A stretch of DNA of 64,000 nucleotides, taken from NCBI GenBank assembly GCA_039654915.1, contig CM077593.1:61448501-61512500 (forward strand). Reading direction: 5' to 3'. Below the pieces are notes generated by a model. The model was not told where the DNA came from, made no database searches, and saw only the letters and a program-made list of their open reading frames with translations. Below are positions 1-10,219 of this stretch, in pieces (positions within the stretch are counted from its first letter, which is position 1; each line of letters begins with the position of its first letter). Origin of the DNA: Aquilaria yunnanensis. Lineage: Eukaryota > Streptophyta > Magnoliopsida > Malvales > Thymelaeaceae. Made by a program: the position numbers and the translations under genes.

Positions 1-2850
1 AAGCTCCGGATGTGCATCGACTTCAGAAATTTGAACGATGCTTGCCCGAAAGATTCATATCCCCTGCCGCCAATAGACCAACTGGTAGACTCAACTGCCG
101 AGTACGGGCTCCTAAGTTTCCTGGACGCTTTCAGTGGGTATCATCAGATAAGGATGAACGCCGAAGATGAAGAGAAGACTGCCTTCATCACTGAAGGAGG
201 AACATATTGCTATATCAGGATGCCCTTCGGACTCAAAAATGCAGGAGCCACCTACCAGAGGCTGATGAACAAAGTCTTCAAAGACCAAATTGGGAGGAAC
301 ATGGAGGTGTATGTTGATGATATGATAGTCAAAAGCAAACTGCCTGGCTACCACGTTGAAGATTTAGAGGAAACCTTCCAAAAACTCAGAGCCTTCGGGA
401 TCCGCCTTAATCATGAGAAATGCATCTTTGGGGTGACCTCGGGAAAGTTCCTTGGGTACATGGTATCCGAAAGAGGCATCGATGCTAACCCCGAGAAGAT
501 TAAGGCTCTGCTTGAATTCCGAACTCCTGCCACAGTCAAAGACGTGCAAAGACTCACTGGAAGAATAACCTCTCTGAGCAGGTTTATTTCCAGGTACGGA
601 GATAGGTGTCGACCCTTCTTCAAAGTCCTCACAAAGGCAGCAAAGATGGAAGGCGACCTCGGAAGGAATGGTCATCCTTGGGATGAAGATTGCTAAAAAG
701 CTTGGGAAGAACTCAAAGTCTACTTGGCCAGCCTGCCGACCCTGCGGCAACCTCGGGAGGGAGAGCCCCTCGTATTATACCTCGCCGTCACAGAAAAAGC
801 TGTGAGCTCGGTCCTCGCGAAAGAAGAAGGGCCAAAGCAATGGCCGGTCTACTATGTCAGCAAGTCCTTGCATGGCGCTGAAGTCAGGTACCCTTTGCTT
901 CAAAAAGCTATATATGCCTTAGTGCTTGCAGGGAGAAGGCTGCGGCCATATTTTCAGGCTCACCCCATTATCGTCCGAAGTACCCTGCCTCTACGGGATG
1001 TTATGAGGAAAGTTGATCACTCGGGAAGGCTTTCTAAGTGGTGTATAGAGCTTGGCGAACACGACATCACGTATGAACCCCGAAAAGCTATAAAAGCTCA
1101 AGCTTTGGCAGACTTCATCGCCGAAGTACCAAACACCGAGGAGGGACATTCGTTTTCGGGCGAAGACGCGCCAGAATGGACATTATATGTTGACGGGGCC
1201 TCAGGATCCGAACACCAGGGAGCTGGAGTGATTATCAGAGGCCCCGAAGGCCTAGAAGTAATGAAGGCCATCAAGTTCAGTTTCAACGCCACCAACAATA
1301 TGGCCGAGTATGAGGCCCTTATAGCAGGATTACGCCTGGCAAGAAAAATTGGCGTGAGAAACTTGAAAGCCCATAGTGATTCCCAGCTGGTGGTCCGGCA
1401 AATGGCAGGGGACTATGGCGCGAAAGACCCGACCTTGGCGAAATACCATGAGTTGGTAACAAAGCTTATTCGGGAGTTCGACGTCGTGAAAATTGAGAAC
1501 GTACCCCGACGAGAAAATGCTGAGGCAGACTATTTGGCGAAGTCCAAAACTTGCACCGAAGTGCTAAGCCACCCCAGCATCGCGGTGTTAAGCATAGAGA
1601 CCTCGGGGAAAGGATGGAAAGAACCAATCAAAACGTATCTCGCAACTAACACACTCCCCGAAGACCCCAGCGAAGCCGCAAAAGTGCGAAGGCGCTCCGG
1701 ACGTTTCTTCTTAATTGGAGAAGAACTATATCGGCAAGGATATGCAAATCCACTACAGAGGTATGTTAGTGAAGAGGATACTGAAATGATCCTTGAAGAA
1801 GTTCACGAAGGTGCCTGTGGTTCGCACATCAGAACCGACGCCCTCGCAGCAGTGATACTTCGCCAAGGATACTTCTGGCCTACCCTGAGAAAGGACGCCA
1901 AGCAGTTCGTCCAGAAATGTGGTAGTTGCCAGAGACATGCTAACATCCAAAGAACACCCTCAGAGTTCGTGACTTCGGCAGACTATCCTTGGCCCTTCGC
2001 AGTTTGGGGCATAGATCTCATCAGACCACTCCCAACGGCGCCTGGAGGCGTAAAGTTCTGCGTAGTAGCAGTTGACTATTTCTCTAAGTGGGTCGAGGCA
2101 GAACCTCTGACAACTATCTCGGCAAAAGAAGTGCAGAAGTTCATATGGAAAAACATCGTATGCAGATTCGGCATACCGAGGGTACTCGTAGCCGACAATG
2201 GATCCCAGTTCATAGACAAAGGATTCCAAGAGTTCATTAGCGACCTCGGGACAAAAATGCACTTCGCCCCAGTAGCTCACCCCCAAAGTAATGGGCAGGT
2301 GGAAGTATCTAACAGGACCATAAAAGATGGTCTGAAAAAGAGACTGAGGGAAGCAAAAGGGAAATGGCCAGGAGAACTCCAGAGCGTGTTATGGAGTTAC
2401 TGAACAACACCCCGAAGAGCCACAGGGGAAACGCCCTTTTCACTCGTCTTCGGCACAGAGGCCATCATCCCTGTCGAGGTAGTACAACCGTCAATACGAG
2501 TCCAAGTGTTCGATGAAAGTGGAAATGACCTCGGCCTGAGAACCAAGCTCGACCTCGTCGGCGAACATAGAGAACTAGCCAAGCTGAGAAGAAAAGCTTT
2601 CCAGCAAAGAATAGCAGCAGCCATAAACCTACGCGCCAGGCCAAAGGGAATAAAACAGGGAGACCTCGTTCTCCGAAAGGCTGAATTTGCACCCCGAAAG
2701 CCATCCCACGGGGTACTTCGCGCAAATTGGGAAGGACCGTACCTGGTACTTGCCGAAGTACGAAAAGGAGTTTATAAGCTCGGTGATGCCGAAGGCATAG
2801 AATTAAAAAACACTTGGCACTCAGAGGCCTTGAAAAAATTCTATGCCTAA
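1..2850 (+). pseudogene. pol: gypsy pol (RT, RNase H, second RNase H, integrase), two nonsense codons
   Basis: One frame (frame 1) runs from the window edge to 2850, broken only by TAA at 694-696 and TGA at 2401-2403. The domains are RT with the YVDD box at about 310-322; a gypsy RNase H at about 765-1090; a second RNase H at about 1175-1560 (VDGASG, AEYEAL and SDSQLV motifs); and integrase from about 1790 with an HHCC zinc finger followed by a D-D-E core (VDYFSKW, ADNGSQF, HPQSNGQVE). The C-terminus ends normally at TAA 2848-2850. The TGA fits a single C-to-T change at an Arg codon, typical of methylation decay. With two stops the polyprotein cannot be made at full length. The gag and protease part lies outside the window. 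Confidence 0.92.
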
Positions 2851-2943
2851 AACGTTTGGTGGGAAGGTTGTATTGCACAAGTTGGACAAATTTGTCTAAG
2901 TAAAAAGTTCTGAAGAAGTACAAAACAAGAGTCTCACGAAAGC

Positions 2944-3190
2944 AATCACCGAGGAAAGCAAAAAGTATGGTTTTCCGAAGTCTCTTGAGCGAATATGTTC
3001 AGGACAAAGGAAAGCAAGAGTATGGTTCTCCGAAGTCCCTTGAGCGAATATGTTCGGGACAAAGGAAAGCAAGAGTATGGTTTTCCGAAGTCCCTTGAGC
3101 GAATATGTTCGGGACAAAGGAAAGCAAAAGTATGGTTTTCCGTAGTCTCTCGAGCGAATTATGTTCGGGACAAAGGGCAACAAAGGGATC
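2944..3190 (+). repeat. 55-bp tandem repeat, about 4 copies
   Basis: The phrase AGTATGGTT recurs at 2964, 3019, 3074 and 3129, a strict 55-bp period, each time followed by CCGAAGTC and GAGCGAAT-ATGTTC. It lies in the spacer between the end of pol and the end of the antisense gene. Short tandem arrays in the 3' spacer are common in plant LTR elements. Reading frames through the array are artefacts of the repetition. Confidence 0.85.
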
Positions 3191-3310
3191 TGGCAAAAAA
3201 TACTTAGCCAAATTTTTATCTATTGAGCCAAAGAGTGCTTACAGAGAAGAAAGTTGCTGAAAGACTACAAAAAAGAAGAAGAAAATAAAGACAAAAGGCC
3301 CTAGTACAAA

Positions 3311-5758
3311 CTAAGGAACCTCGGCGTCTTGAGAACTGCCAGCCTCTGTGCTTTTATCAGCAGCCTTCGGCGCCGAGAAAGAAGGAGGCAGTTTCAAGTG
3401 CTCGATCTTGGCCCAAGTCCACCGAGGCTCCTTCGGGATGTTCATGCCTTCCAGGAAGGAGAGGTCAAAATCTGGGAACTTCTGCAGAATTTGGTGCCGA
3501 GCAAGACAGAAGCCGTCTTGAAAGCCCAACTTCATCATATCATCGGACTCCCGCTTCTGGACCGCCAAATCTGCATAGTCCTTCTCCAGATCCGCGTAAT
3601 CCTTCTCCAGATCCTTAAGCTTTCTCTTCAATGCCTTCATCTTCTTCTTCTCTTCTGAAGGCTTCTTCAGAGATGCGACCTCGGCTTCGAGCTGGGCCTT
3701 TTCCTCGAGCATCTTCGCAAGGATTGCGTCACTTTCTGACTTATCCTTTTGAATCGCTTCTACGGTCGAAGTCAGCTCCGCCATCCGAGAGCCGAGGTCG
3801 GAAAGTTTCTGGGAGGTGTCTTTCTCAAGTTCCTCTTTCTCTTTTATGAACCCCTCCCGAAGTTCAGCAATTTCCTTCTCCGAAGACTGCTTCAGCTGAG
3901 CATTATCGGCAGCCAACGCCCAACACTGGGCCTTCGTCTTGGTGTAAAGGTCCCAGAGTGACGCCCTCCGTTCTGTCTCTCGCGCCACCCGAACACGGAG
4001 CAACCCGGCATACCCCATCAGCTGCAAAAAAGGCAAAACAAAGGGAAAATGACGCTAAGTAAAAGGCAAAGGCGAAATTGCCACTAAGGAAACAGTGAAG
4101 CATACCTGGGCGGCATGTTCAGTGAGTTTGGCGGCCAAAGAGATGTCGCCTGGGTAAGCCTCCGTAAGGGCCTTATAAGAGGCCTCAGTAAATACCCCTT
4201 TGCACATCTGCCTGGCCATCTCGGGACAGTCCTCGGAGTACATATTCATGTCCTCCGTGAACATCCAGAAGGGCTCCTTCCGCACTTTCCCTGCTGGGAC
4301 TTGGGCATCCCGAAGGGTCCTCTTGCGGGCGTGTTCGGCAACCCAGTCAGGAGCGGCCACCTCCGCTGCACAACAAGGCAGGAAAATTGGTTAAGGCCAG
4401 AAACCCCTTAAGGATTTACAAGAGAAGAAAAGGGTTCTTCGACAAAGTACAAACCTGCTGGCACCTCGGTAACGTCGTCGTCAAGAATCGACGTCGCCTC
4501 AGTAGAGATCCCCTTGCCTTTTATTTGGCGCCGTTCCTCGGCAAAAGGGGTCTCCTCCCCATCGCCCTCCAGAAGAGCATGCGAAGGCGTGGGGCTTTGA
4601 GGAAGGACGTCGGAAGAAGGGACGTCGACAGAAGGAACCTCGAGCAAATGGGCAGCAGGGTGTTCGGGCTCCTCGCCTACCTCCTCCGGAATTTGCGGAA
4701 GAGAGGAAGGAGCAGCTTTCTTTGCCCGTTTTGAGGGAGGGCCGCCCGAAGTCTGCTTTCGCCTCCGAGAGGCGGCCTTCTTTGTCTGTTCGCCCCTCTC
4801 GGCCTGCCCCGTAAAAAGAGCCTTGTAGAAGGCAGCTGTGTCATCGCCCATCTCTGAAAAAAGAAAAAGAAGATCAGTGTAAGTCCAAGATGAAGTTATG
4901 AAGGAAAAAATGAGAAAGTAACTTACTTTCGTAAAAAGACTCATAAGTCTCTTTCCCCCGAAGGAGTTTTACGAGCCAGGAGTCCTTCCCCGAAGAAGCC
5001 GGTTTCGGCATATTGAGGTCTGTCACATGCTCCTTTACCACCTTGAGTTCCCGAAGGACCTCTTCGGTCATGAGCCTCCAGTTGATCGGAAAGGGGTAAA
5101 GGGCACGAGGAGAGACCTCGGCAGCCCAGTCAGAGACGGCCCGGATGCGCCTGTCGAAGTCCTCAAAGATAGGTGCTACGTCGGCGTCTAGCAGTATCTT
5201 CGGGTCAACAACATCCATCTTGAGCCTCCCCTGAGCCCACTTGGTCGGGACGTGCGACCAAGCCTCCGACTTCTTCAGGAAAAAGAATTTTTGTTGCCAC
5301 CCTTGCCAGCTGTCTTTGGTGGCGAAGGTGAACGTATACTTTTTGCTCCCGGATCCCCGAGGTAGCATAAAGTAGAAGCCACCCTTCGGGACCACGAAGA
5401 GCTTGTAGTACTGAAGAAAAACTACAAAGTGAGGTTTTATTTTGAAAACGCCGCACATACAGAGGAAGGCGTTGAAATAGCAGTACGAGTTCGGTGGGAG
5501 TTGGTTAACGGCAATGCCATGGAAGTTGCAGAACGCGCTAACCATCTCCGGGGGGGGATACCGAAGTCCGGCCTTCAGTTGGGCTCCGAAAATGGTGATT
5601 TCATCACTTCGGTTGGAGAAAGGAAATTGGTCAGGATGGGGCAACCTCGTCACAGAGTAAGAGGGTAAGAAAAACTTTTTCTTCCACTTCGCTAGTTTTG
5701 CCGCAGTAGTGCAGCAGGGGTGAGAAAGAAGAGGTTGCCAACTCTCGGGAACAGGCAT
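3311..5758 (-). CDS. Antisense extra ORF of Tat element, 4 exons, 733 aa, putative gypsy-type transposon domain
   Basis: The exons on the minus strand are 5758-4927, 4853-4455, 4365-4106 and 4021-3311. Every intron has GT-AG borders (GTAAGT, GTTTGT and GTATGC donors), phases match, and the joined frame is 2202 nt with no internal stop. Exon 1 (residues 1-277) is rich in aromatic residues and resembles the plant 'putative gypsy type transposon' family (Transposase_28, PF04195). Exon 2 is Ser/Pro/Glu-rich with a basic KRAKKA patch that could be a nuclear signal. Exon 4 holds a long heptad-like coiled coil (about residues 515-665, Glu/Lys/Leu-rich). The function is unknown. It converges with pol. 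It is intact although pol is broken. The truncated homologue at 35250-36299 uses the same first intron. Confidence 0.85.
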
Positions 5759-6002
5759 GATGAAAACGAGTTCGGGAAAAACAAGGAAAACGAGTTCGGG
5801 AAAAACAAAGAAGAATCTTTGAAAAAAGCAGAAGGACTAAAACCCACCAAAGGTCTTACCGGAATCTGGATTTCTGGAAGCCGTCGTGAAAAGTGGTCGG
5901 AAAAACGCCTGAAAAAGGAGAACCGCCGCGGAAAATCGGGAGAGAATTAGAAGGCAAAAAAAAGCAAAAGCAGAAGAAGAAAGAGGGTTATGACAGGACT
6001 GA

Positions 6003-6010
6003 TATATATA
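6003..6010 (-). promoter_or_regulatory. TATA box for the antisense gene
   Basis: TATATATA follows CTCGGCC on the minus strand, about 245 bp upstream of the antisense start codon at 5758. The same CTCGGCC-TATATATA block stands about 250 bp upstream of the antisense start in the other copy (34986-35001). Its conservation in position and sequence in both copies supports a dedicated antisense promoter. Confidence 0.6.
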
Positions 6011-6167
6011 GGCCGAGAAGGCCAGGAGAACCGTCGTCATTAGTACCCCTCGGAAGGCGAAGCGTCGCCATAACTGCTAAGAGCGCCTGAAAAGTCACGC
6101 CAGCCGTACTCAGTGCATTCTTACCCAATAAAAGTGTGCCATGTGTCGGTCATCGCACAGCAAACGT

Positions 6168-6177
6168 GCCACGTGTC
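6168..6177. promoter_or_regulatory. G-box (CACGTG) upstream of the antisense TATA box
   Basis: GCCACGTGTC contains the CACGTG core bound by plant bZIP and bHLH factors. It is about 160 bp upstream of the antisense TATA box. The related copy has GACACGTGGC at about 34854-34863, again upstream of its TATA box. The regulatory role is inferred. Confidence 0.4.
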
Positions 6178-6299
6178 GTCCATCACGTCGAGCACGCCCT
6201 CTGACACCGTTTGGTCTAGAGGCGCCGCCCTAGACTGACTCTGCTGGATACAGGACGCGACGCATGAGCAGACCTATAAAGGCAAAAAAGTAGGTTACC

Positions 6300-6530
6300 T
6301 CGAAGACACCAAAAGATAGCCTGTGACATCGGGCAAAACGTCTATCTTCGGTACAAGGTTATCCTATTTCCCCTCGCCACAAGGACACCAAGAGACAGCC
6401 TGTGACTTCGGGCAGAAGGTGTATCTTCGGCACAGGGACAGCCTATCTTCTCGCGCCTCGAGGACGCAAAAAGGGCTGCCCATAGCTCCAGGCAGAAGAA
6501 GGCGTCTTCGGCGCAGATATCACAACCACA
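6300..6530 (+). repeat. Degenerate tandem repeat, about 3 units of 75-85 bp
   Basis: Three successive units share AGCCTGTGAC, then CGGGCA, then ATCTTCGG-ACA, with decreasing similarity to the right. They sit just before the polypurine tract. No reading frame is conserved across the units. Confidence 0.6.
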
Positions 6531-6574
6531 GGACCCGAAAACCGATGAACCGAAGTTTCTCACTTCAGCTTTTC

Positions 6575-6587
6575 GGAGGGGGGCCTG
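6575..6587 (+). other. Polypurine tract (PPT) of the Tat element
   Basis: GGAGGGGGGCCTG abuts the TGATAGCC start of the 3' LTR. It marks where plus-strand synthesis would start. The minus-strand relative has a matching purine run before TGATAGCC (34567-34580). Confidence 0.8.
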
Positions 6588-7522
6588 TGATAGCCAAAGG
6601 CTATTGCCTCCTCGGTAGTAACTCCCTGCCAGAATATTGGCCGAGGAGTCTGACGTCACCCAAGAGAGGATCTTTTCATTGACCTCGGAAGGTGCGAAGT
6701 CAAACACTATGAGCTCGAGACTTTGGTTAGCTCGTCAGGAATTCCGAGGACAACACCGTCTCCATCGAGGGGCCAAACTGACCGTCTTCGGGTAAAAGAG
6801 CCATCTCTCTGAAGCAAGGGAGAATCTCCCCGAAGGCAGAGGCCTCGAAGAGGTCTTCCCCGAACAAGAAACACCTGAACAAGGGAATCCCCTAACTATG
6901 GGTGTAAGTCCCGAAGAAGGTGTTCATCAACGGAACTCCCAGAACTATGGGATAGATCCCGAAGGAGGTGCTCGCACCGAAGGGCGACCTCGCCCAGGGG
7001 GCCTCGGGAGTACGGTATGAGCATTTAAGGAGCCTCTGACATGTCGCCCACAAGCCCTACACGTCACATCTGAATGGCGAACTGACACGCCGCAGCCGCC
7101 CCAGTTCTGACACAACCTGTTCGGGTCCAGGGCTAAAGGAGGCTGCAAACGGCTGCCTGTCCCCTAACTCCAAAACTACAGATCAAATCCGACCGAACAC
7201 GTGTCATGATCTGAACGGACCAGCTACTCCTATAAATACTAGGAAATGGGACTGGGCAAAGGATGGGCATTTTCCTCCCTCTGAGAAAACACAAAACAGG
7301 CAAGACACTTGATCCCTTGGTGTTCTTCCTCCACTTTCACTCAGAAAACTGACTTGGGCGTCGGAGGGTCCTCCCCGGAAAAGCAAACCGGGGACCTCCT
7401 AACCTCTTCTTTGAGCTTTTCAGGCACGCTCAGCTGGGAAACCAGAGCTCCAGGCGCTCGCCTCCTCAGGAAGTCTCTCCACCTGTCAACATGACAGCAA
7501 ACGAAGATGCCTTGGGGCATCA
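6588..7522 (+). mobile_element. 3' LTR of the Tat element (935 bp)
   Basis: It starts TGATAGCC after the polypurine tract and ends GGGGCATCA, giving TG...CA ends. The ends match the two LTRs of the minus-strand copy (33703-34566 and 39037-39877). A TATAAATA box at 7231-7238 is the likely element promoter. Immediately downstream the sequence switches to the copia integrase frame. Confidence 0.88.
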
Positions 7523-8575
7523 ACATTCACGATGATTATACTCGATTCACCCACATCTACCTACTAAGAAACAAGGTAGAGGCCTTGGCAAGCTTTGAAA
7601 AGTATGTACATTTGGTTGAGAACCAAGTAGGTAAAAAGGTTAAGTCCTTAAGGACAGATAGGGGTGGAGAGTATACATCAAATGCATTCAAGGCATTTGG
7701 TGACTTGAAGGGTATTGAGAGGGAGTTCACTCTTCCTTGGACACCCCAACAGAATGGAGTGTCTGAGAGGAAGAATAGAACTCTTATGGACATGGTACGT
7801 TCCATGATGGCAAAGGCCAACTTAGACATCACTTGTTGGAGTGATGCACTGCTGTGTGCAATTCATGTCCTTAATAGAGTACCCACCAAGAATGTGAACT
7901 CTTCTCCATATGAGTTATGGAAGAAGAAAACTCCTAATCTAAGCTATTTACGTCCTTGGGGTTGTTTGGCTTTTGTTCACATAACGGACCATCCTTTGGG
8001 AAAGTTGGGTCCAAGGGGGAGGAGGTGTGTCTTCCTTGGTTATGCTGAACAATCTAGGGGTTATGTGTTCTTGGATATAAGTCACAAAACTGGGAACATC
8101 TTTGATGCAAGGAATGCTAACTTTGTGGAGGATGAGTTTCCCAAAGTTGGTGAATGTGGTGACTTAACCTCATTAAGCCAGATCCTACATGAGGATCAAC
8201 CAAGTGTCATAAGGACACCTGGGACACATGCACCTACTCTAGAGAGAGTACCTCAACCACATGGAGCAATGGCTCCAGAAATACCTGTTGTTGTGGACCA
8301 ACATGAGCAAGACCTCCAAGAGGAAGGTTTTGTTGAAGAGGGAGTTGAGGATACTCAAGAGCAAAATGTTGAGCCTCAAGAGATGGAGCATGAGTTGCCT
8401 CCATCTCAACCTACATTGAGAAGATCAATGAGGAAATTTGGACCACCTAAAGAATAGTGGATCTTGGATAGTGAGGCAAATTTGGTTGCATCTGAGATAG
8501 ATGAACCAAGTAACATTAAGGAGGCTCTTGAGGGTGCACAGAGGGAAGAGTGGCTAAATGCAATGAAGGATGAGT

Positions 8576-9991
8576 TGTTGGGTTTCGGGAGCCAAACAGC
8601 GCAGCGGAATTTAACCGAAACCCTCTAGGATCCAAGTGAAACGGGGTAAACCGGGTGTTCAAAAATTTCATACCTAATTTTCGGTTGAGATCTCTCACTC
8701 AACTGTAGAGTCGAATCACAAAACCTGAACAGTTGACGTGTTCAGGCTCTCTATGGTATCCACACGAGCCTCTCGGGATCACCACGCTTCCACCATGTCC
8801 CGGCAGATGCGTTTCTCTTGCGCTCGCAGTGCTAGCTTGCGTCCTCCAAGGAATTGCAAGAGAAGAGTGTGGCTGTCCTTTTGGGAGGCTAGGGCAAGGA
8901 GACCTGCGAATTTCTCACTTAAAAGTTGTATTTATAGTGAGACTCAACTTCCAGGCCTAATGGGTTTCAAAGCCCTAATCCAATTAGGATTTAATTTCGG
9001 GCTTAATAATGGCTCAACTCCTTGGCCCATTATTAATACGAAATTAAAGTGAAACCATAACCCAAATAATTAGCCCATGCACTCTAATGATCCAAATAGC
9101 TCTATGTGTGCGACCCAATAGGCTCTTGCCATGTTGGCAATGATCATAAATCACATTTATGATCATAAGCAATGAGCGGTGTCTAGCAACACATCATTGC
9201 TACCCAAGTGATAAGATTGTCGGTGAATCGACTAAACCTTTATGATCATCACCGATATATGCCATTGTCCCTTTGTCCAAGATATCAAGACTAAGCACAA
9301 GACATGGAATGTGTCACTCTCGTATAGCCCAATCTTTGGTTTCTTGATTACCGAGTAGACCAACTTAAACTGACGACATTGATATCATATATCAACTCAT
9401 CGGAGCATGGCCATGCATTTTCTAAGTCTCACTCTATCAAGGGGCCCAAAGATATCAGTCCCGTTACATAGGAGGGACAAATCCCATCTTGATCATACAA
9501 ATCCCTCCGCATGATATGTGACATACCCAATGACCTCCTTCAAGTTCACTCAGTTACGAGCAACAAAGGAAAGTATCAAAGTATGTGACTCACATGTAGG
9601 GAACCTTGCTGATCTTAGGTCGAAGGACTACATATACCATGATCACTATGAGAATCACTTATGACACTCATATAACGATCCATGAAGTGTTCTCATGGTG
9701 GGTCGGTCCAGTACACAAGTTCTCCAACTTGTACCCATATGTAGACTACATATCTCATATTAGTCTCCACATATGCTAGTCATTATGTATTATTGCAACC
9801 CGCTCCACAATAATACTAAACTAGGGACGTTTAAGAATATCATTATTCTAGGGTTACAATTATGTTTATTACGTTACGCAGAAACAAAACAACAAACAAA
9901 ATTGCTGGATTAATGCCTTAATAAAATATCATGACTCAATTTGCAAAAATACAATCATCTCATGATTGGCTTTTTGGGCACAACACTAACA
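8576..9991 (-). mobile_element. Solo LTR, 1.4-kb copia-type family, copy 1
   Basis: On the plus strand it runs from TGTTGGGTTTCGGG to CACAACACTAACA (1416 bp). The direct repeat TGAGT at 8571-8575 and 9992-9996 is a perfect TSD. Excision restores the copia reading frame between integrase and RT. Orientation is inferred from copy 4, where the TGTTGGG end abuts an initiator-tRNA-Met primer site, so the LTR reads on the minus strand. It has no coding capacity. Confidence 0.9.
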
Positions 9992-10219
9992 TGAGTTGCA
10001 TTCAATGCATCTCAATGGGGTTTGGGAGCTAAGTGATCTTCCTCCAGGCCGTAAGGCAATTGGGAACAAGTGGGTTCTCAAGATCAAGGTGAACTCTGAT
10101 GGAAGTATCGAAAGATACAAGGCCCGTTTGGTGGCCAAGGGTTTTACATAGAAGGAGGGTGTTGATTTCAAAGACACTTTCTCTCCTGTTGTAAAATTCA
10201 CTTCCATCAGGATATTACT

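Larger units (their letters stand above)
1..7522 (+). mobile_element. Ty3/gypsy Tat-lineage LTR retrotransposon, 5' part outside the window
   Basis: The window opens inside the reverse transcriptase. In order it shows RT, RNase H, a second RNase H, integrase, a non-coding spacer with tandem repeats, a convergent antisense gene, a polypurine tract and the 3' LTR. A second RNase H domain plus an antisense extra ORF between integrase and the 3' LTR is the known layout of the plant Tat (Retand-like) lineage. The 3' LTR ends at 7522 directly in the integrase frame of a copia element, so this element inserted into that one. The first five host bases are ACATT; the matching left TSD is off-window. 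The minus-strand element at 33703-39877 is the same family. Confidence 0.9.

Noticed and set aside
364..750. Minus-strand frame opposite RT
   Set aside because: It is a shadow of the well-supported RT coding frame.
8733..9052. Frames repeated in each 1.4-kb LTR (also near 20.0, 23.3 and 26.6 kb)
   Set aside because: The frames are short, differ in length between copies, are broken by indels, and run opposite to LTR transcription.
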